Assembly: GCA_000750105.3 (NCBI GenBank)
Contig: JPHH03000044.1
Coordinates: forward strand, 1 to 64,000
Direction: 5' to 3'
DNA length: 64,000 nucleotides
Source of the DNA: Tolypocladium sp. Sup5 PDA-1
Taxonomy: Eukaryota; Ascomycota; Sordariomycetes; Hypocreales; Ophiocordycipitaceae
The translations under genes were made by a program, and so were the position numbers. Within the stretch, counting starts at the first letter, position 1. Each line of letters opens with the position of its first letter. Below, piece by piece: positions 20,701 to 30,996 of the stretch. A model generated the notes under the pieces. It saw nothing but the letters and a program-made list of their open reading frames with translations, ran no database searches and was not told where the DNA came from.

Positions 20701-22308
20701 GAGAGGCTGACAATCGGTAAATCCCACGAGAAGATCCAAGAGATGCGCAAGGCCTTGATGTGGATCAGCGCCGCGGCCGAGCTGGGCGACGTGACGCTCG
20801 AGAGCCTCTGGGAGGCGCTGGCACTGGTCAAGGATGACTTTCAGTCCGACACGCTGGATGATATCTGGCAGAAGCAGATGCCGATATCTACGTACGACGA
20901 GCTCTGGCGGAAGATTTACAGCATGTGCGGGCCGTTTATTGAGATCTTTAGTCCGGGGCTGTCGGCCGAGGAGTCGCGGAGGAACAAGTATGCGGCCAAC
21001 TCCATTGTCCAGCTCATGCACCAGTCGGTGCGGGACTTTTTCAACGACCCAGTGGCAGCCGGTCCCCTTCACTTTAAGCCGGAAGAGGCCAATGACCTGG
21101 TGGATCGCCAACTGAGCCGATATCTGACCATCGTTGCGCTCGACAACTCCCGCAACTCGTCCCTCGGGCCGCAAAAGCCGCAAGAGCTGGTGGGCCGGCT
21201 GAGCGAGCAGAGACTCCTACAGCTAGCTCTCAAGTCAGCCGAACCGAGGAACAGCCCCGGGGAGACACTGCGTGGCCTGATAGGAGACTGGGCACTGGAG
21301 GACCCCGTCGAAGGCAGCCAGGAGGAGCTGCTCGTCGGCGCCATCGAAGGGTACCTGAAGCTGGCGGGCAGCGCGAGCCACTGGCAGAGGACGATCGAAA
21401 CGCTGAGTCTGGGGCGGCTGTTCTACCACGCCTGCGCAGAGGGCCTGGTTACGGCCGTCAACAACCTGATGTCCCTGGACTGGCTCAGCCTGAACGAGAT
21501 GAAGCACCCATTTGACGCAATCATGTTTGGCTGCATATACTTTGCCGCATCAAGGTGCGCCGCTGCAAAGGTGAGAGTCACGCTTGAGATGCCGGTTCGA
21601 AGACGCCTCCCGCGCCAGTCCGATATCAAGGTCTCTACGAGCCAAACTGCCGAGAGCAAAATACAAACACAACCATATTTCACAGCGAGAACAAACGATG
21701 GAGATGGTGAACAGGATATGACCCGCCGCCTCAGTGCTATCCTTTCTCCAGATGGCGCTACCATTGAAGATGCCAAAAAGAGCGGCGAATCATCCGGAGA
21801 AGCGAGTGGCGCCTCGAGCCCGATAGATGCAGGCGACGACCCGGAGAGCGTAAAGCAGACAAAGACATTCAGCGAGAGAGTGAAGGAGGGCCTGCGAATG
21901 ATACTTGGCGATAAGGGCGCAGCCGAAGGCGGCAGAACGTCCGACATGTGGTCCTCGATGTCCAACATGCGGTTCTCGACGGCCGACGACTTGGCCAGGG
22001 ACACCTCAACCGAGTGGCAGTCGCAGCCGTGGACAGTCGTGCTCGCGGCCGACAGAGACGGCTCCGTCATCAGGCATACGACGACGTTTCGGCAGTGGTG
22101 CCGGTTTCTGGACATCCTGTGCGGGAGCAAGAGCCGCGTGTGCAGGCCGGCACGGAGGACGTGGGAGCCGCTGTCGGTGGACGATGAGGGCGGCACGGCG
22201 AACAGGATCGAGGCGAGGGTTGATGAGGATGAGGTGGGAGTGCCGGCGGAGGACGTTGAGGATGCGATACTGGCGTCGCTGAATTTGACGAGGAGGCGGC
22301 GGCGATGA
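17745..22308 (+). CDS. NLR-like protein: patatin phospholipase-NACHT
   Basis: Exons 17745-18178, 18229-18821, 18895-19659 and 19712-22308; the introns (50, 73 and 52 nt) restore one frame of 1462 residues. Residues 16-250 are a patatin-like phospholipase: oxyanion DGGGVRG (23-29), nucleophile GTSTG with Ser62, and the DGG catalytic Asp204, so the catalytic dyad is intact. Residues about 300-590 look like an NTPase segment without a P-loop but with a Walker-B-like VLISVDGID. Residues 600-900 are a NACHT with P-loop GKPGSGKS (647-654) and Walker B IVDAMDE (756-762), then a helical LMHQSVRDFF segment as in fungal NLRs. Residues 1190-1462 are Ser/Asp-rich with no visible ankyrin, TPR or WD repeats. 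Patatin NLRs such as Neurospora PLP-1 act in allorecognition cell death. I infer a cytosolic sensor whose lipase is switched on by nucleotide-dependent oligomerisation. Confidence 0.9.
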
Positions 22309-24771
22309 GCTCTATTCGCCATTGCACCAGTCTGGTGCGAGGGCAGAGAATGGCAGATAATTTGTCGGGCAACCTACAACTGGAAGTCGTACAGAATGGG
22401 CCACAAGAGTTTAATCGAAATGAGGGCTTGAACTAGAAGGATAGTGGCTTGAGTGAAATTCTCGTCACTAACACAGGGACATGGGCAATCCCAGCAACAC
22501 TCTCTACTTTGCACAACAGCCACGTGCTGGCATTCAGTCAATCCCACGACTGCGAGCCAGAAAAAAAAACCCCCCCAATTCCGAAATCAAGCCGATATCA
22601 ATCAATGCCCCAGTCCTGCCCTGCCTGCCCGCCGGTGAGCCCACACCGAGCGGGCACGGCACGGCATCATCTGCCGAAAGCTCACTCTTATAAATTGGAT
22701 CCCGCCGTGCCCGCCAGCCAATGCGGCCCCCGTGCTTCCCCACGTGCTTGTTGGAAAGGCAAGTTGAACTGCAGAAGAGTCTGCTGCGGACCGGGCCCGA
22801 ATGCGTTTCGGGGCTGGAGCTGGAACCGGTCGCGGTGGTGCTTGAGCACCGGGCCGATAACCAGGTGAGACGTTCATGTCTGTTGGCTGAAGGGGTCTTT
22901 ACAAAGTGCTGGGACCGTACGACGGCTTGGCGGATGACGTTGGCTGTGCATCGGCGTGGCCGGGGGCGGCGCGTCAAGCGTGCAGGTACAGGTGTTAGTT
23001 GCATGCAGCTCAGGACACATGCGAAGCTGTGGTCAGTTGTAACGATGTGTTGCAACCCGTAGGGCAGAGCTTGGACGGCTTGGCCCTTGGCGATCTCTTC
23101 CGCGTCCCGTCGGAGAGAGAAAGAAAGGCTTCGGGACCAGCCACTAGGACGGCGGAGACAAGCGGGTTCCTGGACGGGCTGGGCGTCCATCAACTGGACA
23201 CTCTACTCCGTAGGCACGGAGCATCTCCAGATAGCAAGCCCAGCTCGTGAGAAGGATCACGGCCAATCCTGCCACCTATCGGCCACTCCGGTCCACCAGA
23301 CACAGCCAACGCCTGCGAGTCGAAGACCGTCAACCGCACCACGTGCCGATCCCTTCTCCACTCGGCACCGCGTCCCCCCCCTCGTATCTTCGGTGAGCTC
23401 CCCGGTCCGCGCTGCAGTTCTTCCCCCTCCGGCAGTTTCGCCGAGCGTTCGACGGCCGCGGGTGGGGAGATGGCGCTTGGCTTGCTTGGCTGACAGCCCC
23501 GACAGGGCCGTGCAGGAAAATTTAGCCCGAGACGGCTGGAAGGGGAGAAGACGCACGTGGACACCTTCCTGCGCGTGCCAACCGCCCTTTGACGGGCAGA
23601 ACAGCCCGTTATTGTCGGAGAGTCCGGTCGGCTCCGGGCTCCGGGCTCCAGCTCCGCGTTCCTGAAACTTACGCGGCGGGCGTGGCGTGAGGCACATGGG
23701 CTGGCGATGCCGCTGGTGGGCTCCGAGTTCCTGGGGATCGTCCGCAGCGCGTGCCGCTCTTCCGGGCGGGATGGCTGCGCGCCTCTGACGGCGCCGTCAT
23801 CAACACGGCGTGAGGCTTGGGCGACCCACCGCCGCCCGCGTCAGTCTCCTTTTGCGCTTGCACGTGCGTGCTCTTGTTATTTGCTGGTGGCTTGGTGTGG
23901 TTTCGGAGCCGGCTGGCCGACTTGCATTGACAGTTTGACGCCGTCAAGTGGCTAGCGGTGGTGCTGTTAAGGAGATGTCCGTTCGTGTTATCCCAGAACA
24001 CAGCATCTCCCTTGTTTTTCTCGGGCCTTCTCCAGATCTTCTCCAGGAAGTCCGTTCCACAACGTACAGGGCGCCCCTCCGCCTCCAATCTCCTCCAGGC
24101 GTCTCAGCACCATCATGACGCATGTGGGCTGCACGTCCCGTCAGGCAACCGAGGTCCTTGTCTCGCCCAACGGCGCAAAGGGACCCCAACCTCGCGCGAT
24201 GCCCCGTCCAACAGTTCGGATAAAGGAGGGATAACGGCAGAACAATCCAGAATAACAGGGACAGCGAGCGAAAGCGGTCCCCCCGCCCCGAGATCCACCA
24301 CTCCACGGCCGGGGCACGCCGCTAATTCGCCTGCAACGGGCATGGTCCCGTCGCGCTCGAGTCTTGTACGACGAGGAGCAGCCCAGCCTCCGGGTCCCTC
24401 CCTGCAGGCTGCACGCCTCGACGCGGAGCCTTGCGTCGAGGACACGCAGAGGCCAGGCGCTAAGGCGACTGAGAATCCGCCAGCCCACTCGGCTGTCGTC
24501 TGGTCCATCGTACTCGTATAAAGAGGGAATCCTTTCCCCGGGGGCAGGGGATGCGAGGGGCTCGACTCTGGCTGTCTTGTTCCGTAGTGTAGCGTGCAGG
24601 GCAAGCGAGTATAGTTGGCCGGCGTTGTTGTTTGATGTCTCCCGTCTCCCGTCTCCAAGGCCGTGTGATACCTTGCCGCCGAGTGCTTGTTCTCTTCCGA
24701 GTCGTGTCTCGTGCCTCGACCTGCGACCTCGCACCACACCACACCGCGAAACGCTGACCCGAACTGCCGCC
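22309..24771. other. 2.5-kb intergenic region, no gene supported
   Basis: GC-rich with overlapping shadow frames on both strands. No domain, tRNA or repeat was recognised. The last few hundred bases are pyrimidine-rich and probably form the promoter and leader of the permease gene. Confidence 0.45.
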
Positions 24772-26539
24772 ATGTTCAACTTCGGCCGCCGCTCGCAAGA
24801 GCCCGAGGAGCCCCGCGAGCCCGAGGGCCCCGTCGCCAACGACCTCGACACGAGCCTCCAGCGCAAGCCGTTCCTCCAAGTGGCGCTGCCCGTCTTTGCC
24901 TGCGGCGCCGGGCTCTTCTCCGACGGCTACATCAACAACGTGAGTGTCCAGCTCCGACCACGCTGATCCAAGCGGGAGACTCGCTCACCTGCTCAGGTCA
25001 TCGGCTCCGTCAACACCGTCCTCAAGCTGCAGTACGAAGACGTGTACACAAAGTCGCAGGCCGCCAAGTACGTGGCCGACATCGCCTTTGCCGGCACCGT
25101 CGTGGGCCAGCTCGTCTTCGGCTTCACTTCCGACCACTGGTCGCGCTCCAACTCGCTCGTCCTGTCGACCGTCATCCTCATCATCTTCACCGCGCTGGCG
25201 GCCGGCTCGTACTACAAGGGCGACGCGGTGGGCATGTTCAACATGCTGGCCGCGTGGCGCTTCTTTGTGGGCATCGGCATTGGCGGTGCGTCTCTTCTCT
25301 TTGCTGCGTCTCTTCCTCAGCTCCTGTGGTAGTCTGGGAGGAGAGTATGTTGCTGACTGTTTTGCAGGAGAGTATCCCGCTGGCAGCGTGGGCTGCGCCG
25401 AGTCGAGCGGCGAGCTCAAAAAGGGCACGCGCAACCGCTGGTTCATCCTCTTCACCAACAGCATGATTGACTGGGGCTTCGTCTTTGGCGCCTTTGTTCC
25501 CTGTGAGTAAACATCCAACGACTCCAACGGATGTTGATCCGCTGACCGGCCAGACGTCGTCGCCGCCGCCGCGCACAACCAGAACTACACCACCATCTGG
25601 CGCACCAGCCTGGGCATCGGAGTCGTCTTCCCCCTCGTCCTCTTCCTTCTGCGCCTGCGCCTCAAGGAGCCCGAGGAGTTTGCCAAGGAGTCGATGCGCC
25701 GGCAGACGCCGTACCTGCTGGTCCTCAAGTTCTACTGGTTCCGCCTGTTTTGCGTCAGCCTCATCTGGTTCCTCTACGACGTGGGTTATCCTCGCCTGGC
25801 GTTCTCCTGCCGCGTTCGAACCTGTCAACTGACATGCCAATAGTTCAGCACGTATGCCTTTGGCATCTACTCGTCCGACATCCTCAGCGGCATCTACGGC
25901 AAAGGCGCGCCGCTCACCACCGTCTTTGGCTGGAACACCGTCATCAACATGTTCTACCTGCCCGGCACCCTGATCGGCGCCTGGGTCAGCGACTGGCTCG
26001 GCCCCAAGTACACGCTCATCCTCGGCGTCAGCCTCCAGGCCATCGTCGGGTACATTATGGCGGGCGTCTATTCCAAGATCTCGCAGCACATTGCCGCTTT
26101 TGCCGTCGTGTACGGCATCTTCCTGACGCTGGGCGAGCTCGGCCCCGGTAACAACATCGGTCTGCTCGCGGCCAAGACGTGCGCGACGGGCGTCCGTGGC
26201 CGATACTACGGCATCGCTGCGGCGGTTGGCAAGATCGGTGCCTTTGTCGGGACCTGGGTCTTCCCGTACATCCAGGCTGCGGGTGGTGAGGGCACGGTCG
26301 AGTCCGCGCAGTACCCCTTCTGGGTGGCGTCGAGCTTGTGCCTGCTGTCCGCCGCCATTGCCTTTTTCTTCATCCCCAACATCGGCCAGGACACCATCAC
26401 CCACGAGGACGTCCGGTTCCGCGAGTACCTCGAGAGCCAGGGCTGGGACACGACGCAGCTTGGTCTGGCCAAGGACGATTCCAACGTGCCTGTGTATGCC
26501 GAGGAGGAGCAGGCGCACGAGAAGGCGAGAAGCGGTTGA
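24772..26539 (+). CDS. Git1-like glycerophosphodiester permease (MFS)
   Basis: Five exons: 24772-24939, 24997-25285, 25368-25502, 25554-25780 and 25844-26539; 504 residues. Introns of 57, 82, 51 and 63 nt all have GT-AG ends and restore the frame. The order of conserved blocks is that of fungal Git1-type permeases in the MFS phosphate-symporter branch: GLFSDGYINN and VIGSVNTVLKLQY in TM1, the loop motif GFTSDHWSR, RFFVGIGIGGEYPAGSVGCAE, FILFTNSMIDWGFV, FYLPGTLIGAWVSD and a final WVFPYIQ segment. Git1 proteins import glycerophosphoinositol or glycerophosphocholine with protons at the plasma membrane, supplying phosphate, inositol or choline. It lies next to the patatin gene, whose products could include such headgroups, but I see no shared regulation. 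Confidence 0.9.
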
Positions 26540-29500
26540 TGGCTGCGCATGTATGCTCGTTAGCTAGTGTCGCGATCAAGTTGAATATCTGTCACCGAGT
26601 AGCAGCATGGATGAGTCGAGTCGCGTGAAGTTGGTGGCGCTTAGCTGTCAGTTGTTTTAGTCGATCGCCAAGCACCCCAAGGCGCTTCGGTTCGCTCTCC
26701 GACTTGGCAAGCCACTCAAGCCTTGGCTCAATTAATGGAGATTAAAATTGTGCCAACCCATGGCTTCGGTAGTTGGACTACGACGGCGTCCCATGTTGAC
26801 TGAGTCTCGAGTAGCATCAGCTCGCACCTGGAAGCGTCATGACAGCGGTCATGGCCAAGCAGCCTTGCAGCAGCCGGAAGAGTAAGTCGGAGCAGGTTTC
26901 TCAGGCGTTTCCACCCGAAAACGCACTCGCTTGTACAGTATTTAGTAGGCATTGCACGTGAGTTGAACACTCGTTCACTCCCGGCTGCGACCGTACGTGC
27001 AACTCCCACGCATCAAGCCAAAACCACGAAATCGCGACACGAAGCAAAACAGCAAGTAAAGCACCCTCAAAAGATGAAATAAAAATACCTCGCAACTCGA
27101 AAACAGACTGGCAATGTGCAAGCGTAGGTGTCGTCTTGTTGGCGTTTGCTGCAAACGAGCCTGCCATTGGATAGCGCTCGGGAGAGGAGACTGCAACCGT
27201 CATAAGAGACAACAGCTGTGCCATGTAACTTGGAGAGCAAAGCTCCGACTCCGGCAAGTTGCGATGTGCTAATCTAGAATTGAGAAGACTCAGTATGCTG
27301 CAGGACATGCCGAGTGGAAACGTTCTGGGGGTACAGGGTATCGCCGCTGAGACCAGGTGATCCGTCTGTGTGTTGCGTTCTCTTCCACTGGAACAAGCAG
27401 TCGATGCGTCATCGCGGTGAGTAGAACTAGAAGGAGCTTTTCCGTCAAAAGGCTCGTGGTGATGTCATATGAATTGACCGACGCGGTATTGGTAACAACT
27501 AGGAACCTGAGCGCAATGACTTAATAACTTCTCGCGACTGCGCCCGGGGGTCGGGTAAACAACATTGCAGTCTGCGATGCAAATTGAGAACTGAAATCGG
27601 CAATGACGAGTTGTTCCTGGCTACGGACCCCGTCTCATATTATAGTATCTTTCACATGCTGGACTACCTATGAGGGATTATTCCTGCTGCTGAGAGATTT
27701 TCCTTGGTCCTCGGTCTGCTGTATGTACGTTTGAGGCGCCTGCGATCCTTCTAGACGGATTGCGGCTGGAGCAGACCACGGTCTGTTCCACGGTGGCTGT
27801 GCAATGTCCAATTTGACGATTAATTTCCCCTCTGGCGAGCAGCCATGTCCTCAGGCAGATCGTTTCATTACCGACGTAAATTCGCGCAGGAAACAGACGT
27901 TAACGTCGCTAAACCAGTGTTACCCATCCCGAAGTGACACTCGCAACTCGGCGCAATAAGCGAGCTGCTTATAGCATCTCGTCAACCACCCGGCGCCGCA
28001 TCGCATCCCCTCGCACCCTCGGCCAATATCCGCCACCATGGCGACACTCTTGGCAATAAGGAGCGTATGCGATCCCATAGACGAATCAGGATGCCACGAG
28101 GAAGTTTCTGCTCTATTGCTTAATTTATTACCGCAGATACCGCAACCCTATGCGTAGCCAATTCTCGATACTAGATCGCAGTGGATAACTGCGCCATGTA
28201 TATGGACAAAACAATAGATGGCGGTGTTTTACTTCCTGGGATAATGTTATAAACTGGCCTACAGTTTTAGCCTTGGCGCGCTGTGGTTCGAACGTCAGCA
28301 ACACCTGAAAAGGTAGAGGAGCCCCTTGTCTGAAGAGGAGTATCCCTTGAAGCTCCCTTGCTTGTCACTTGCATCGATACACACCGAGGTGGTCTCCACT
28401 GCTTGGTATTGATGGGCACATATTCTGAACAGGTTCCTATTACACCTTCTCCGACTGGGTACCTACCGTTTCGCTCATCTTGCAGTCCAGCTCGCTGACT
28501 CCAAACGAACGGACAATCAGATACGGCAGCATTCTTGTCGCGACTTTGGCGACTAACCTTGGGCACCTAGCCGAGAGCCATTATGTTTACGGGTACTCCG
28601 TATACCGTCGGCGTTTAATTCAATTATTCTATAGCGAGCTTAAGACTCCTCGTCGACGTCGAGGCTAAACATTAGGATGGCCGGACACCTCTCTCGTGGG
28701 CCGCCGAGGATAGGCATGAGGCTATTGTCAAAGCGAGCAGGATGCCAAGGGGGCTCGAGAAAGACGACACTTTGAGGTCGTCCTGCTGTTTGTATACCTT
28801 GGGGAACTGTGAGTGAAGAGCGGCCTCTGATGGCTTGCATGGTGACGTGATTGCATCGGATGGCGCGAAGCGCAACCCTGGGCTGATCGTGACGAAACGA
28901 CTTAAAGAACCGAGCCGCCGATTGTCAGCACTTTCTCGCAGATTTAAATGTCCAATAATTGTACGACTGTAGCCGGGAGCCGTCGTCCCCGTAGAGAGCA
29001 CCCGAGGATACTGTACCAGCAGCCACGGCTTCACCCGTCAAAACCTCAAGTTCGCCATCACCCCCAAAGCCCCCACGATGGCACAGCCTCCGGCCCCGAA
29101 GCACCCGGCCATCATCCCCATCCAGCACAGCCTCGATCCTCCCGTCTGCGCACCAGATCTCTCCGCCACCCTTGTTTCCTGTTGGTCCAACCACCACGCG
29201 CGCGCCCTCCCCAAACAGGCAAACACCACAACGGTGTGCCCCGGACGCTGCCCGATGGAGTGTGGGGCCGAGAGCCGGCAGTGCAGGAGGACCACGTTTG
29301 ACCAACGCCGTTGAAGGTTATTTGGACGGCGGCCAACGCATATACTCCAAACGCTCGAGGAAGCACATCGTATTGGAGGTCTGTAGAAAGCGAATAGCGA
29401 ACCTGAAGTATGTAGCCCTAACCCCCTGTATTGAGTAGCCGTGCAGTATTGCTAATCGTTGACGATGGGTCCTCGTGGTGCCGTGTACGTCGCTGGTACT

Positions 29501-30080
29501 TCGCATTACTTCGTAGAGGTTATCTGAATGGCGCAACTATAGCCCTGGAAAGGCAAGTTGACCCAATGAAGATGACGGTCCTTGGCCGTCATGATCAAAC
29601 AGTACCATCCAATCTCAGCCGCGCGTCGTTACACCACCCCGGATCTGCTGCACGACACTGCAAGCACGGCAACACAGCGTCGCACTCCGCAGTACGGGGG
29701 AACAAGCCAACAAGTCACTCATGTCAAATAATTGTATTGTGAAATCAAGCATAACACCAGAGTCGCGTGCGACTTTCATTAGGTATCCGCAGCGGTGAGC
29801 TGCACGGCATGCCCAGCGTGCATTCCTGATGCTTCATGCCGTCCTTTTACTTCCTCGGCGGCCTGACCTTTGGAAGATGCCCATTCGAGAAATGGAATCT
29901 ATGCTCGCCATTCCTCCGCTGTTTTATAATCTGTACTCCAACAGCGACCCTGTGCCGGTGAGGCCCGGGCGAGCCAACGACTGCACAACGTGTCCCCCTG
30001 TCTCAAACACAGAAGCAAATCTTCGCCGCAAGAGGCTTGCCAAGTCTCCCAACCACGGCCGTTATTAGGGGAGCCAACGC
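26540..30080. other. 3.5-kb gene-poor region
   Basis: No protein or RNA gene could be supported. Frames up to about 135 codons exist on the minus strand (26901-27308, 28925-29305), but they lack recognisable motifs and overlap equally long frames on the other strand. A GGTTCGA B-box-like string near 28280 is not embedded in a tRNA fold. Confidence 0.5.
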
Positions 30081-30996
30081 CTAGATCAGGCGGTACATGG
30101 CCAACAGGCGCAGCACGGTCAACCACACGAGCACACCCACGGCCAGCCACAGCAGCCAGCGCAGCGCGACGTTGTACGTCTGGCTGCGGTTGCGCCGTTT
30201 CGATCGCGTCACAAAGTCCGAGTTGTCGTTGACGTTGGGGAACGCGCGGCCCTTGGGCACCGGCTCGCCGAGGAACTCGCACAGCGACGCCCAGCCGTCG
30301 GTGACGCGGTACTCGAGCAGCCGGTCCTCGGGCACCAAGCTGCGCACCTCGGCGTAGTGCCGCAGGAAGACGTCCTTGCCGCGGCCGGGGAAGTCGCCCT
30401 CGAAGAAGCAGTCGAAGAACTTCTTGAGCATGGGGTAGTACATGCCCGCGGCCCAGTCGAATCGTGACAGCCATCGCAGGTGCGGGTCGGTGACGCGCCA
30501 GTAGACCGTCTTCATGGTGGAGGCGTGCCACGAGTGGACGTCGCGGTTGGTGAGGACGACCTTGGCCTCCGGGTAGGCCTCGATGAGCTCGCGGGCAAAG
30601 GCGATGCTGGGCCAGTCGCAGACGGCCTGGCAGCCGCCGAGCAGCTGGTCCCAGTCGTCACGGGTGAACTTGGGGCCCTGGCCGTCGTACTTGGCGCACA
30701 GGGCGTCCATCCACATGAGGGCGTCGGAGGGGTTCTCGATGGAGCAGTTCATCATGTGGTACGTGTCGACGTAGCCGAGCTGCTTCATGGCGGAACGCAT
30801 GGCTGGGGGTCAGGTGTCAGCGACATGTACGACTGTATCCGGGGATGGGGGACATACAGGCTGTGCCGGTGCGGCCGAGGCCGAGGATGAGGACCTTCAT
30901 GGGCACCTTGCGGCTACATGTTCGGCGGTTGATGTCCGTATCGTGGGTGAAGACGTCGGTAAAGGGCCGGGGCTTATAGGTCGACGAGTACGCCAT
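30081..30996 (-). CDS. PAPS-dependent sulfotransferase-like protein with C-terminal membrane anchor
   Basis: Exons 30996-30858 and 30802-30081 (intron 55 nt, GTATGT...CCCAG) give 286 residues. The ATG at 30996 is preferred because the upstream residues (PRPFTDVFTHD, INRRTCSRKVPMKV) are typical for this fungal family; translation from the internal Met33 would still keep the PAPS loop. The 5'-phosphosulfate-binding loop is GLGRTGTAS (residues 39-47), and the 3'-phosphate region appears as AKVVLTNRDVHSWHAST. The last about 25 residues (WLLWLAVGVLVWLTVL) form a transmembrane helix, so the enzyme is probably a tail-anchored membrane protein. The likely reaction is sulfate transfer from PAPS to a small molecule or glycan; the acceptor is unknown. 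A second, unrelated sulfotransferase-type gene is the next one on this strand. Confidence 0.85.

Noticed and set aside
17745..26539. A biosynthetic gene cluster joining the ABC pump, patatin-NACHT and permease
   Set aside because: No backbone synthase (PKS, NRPS, terpene cyclase) or tailoring enzymes are present between them.
28270..28300. tRNA gene suggested by GGTTCGAAC
   Set aside because: No A-box, no acceptor stem and no cloverleaf could be drawn around the B-box-like string.
28925..29305. Minus-strand 126-codon frame, Gly/Val-rich
   Set aside because: Looks protein-like in places (VVVGPTGNKGG) but starts and ends arbitrarily, has no complete domain and overlaps a similar-length plus-strand frame.
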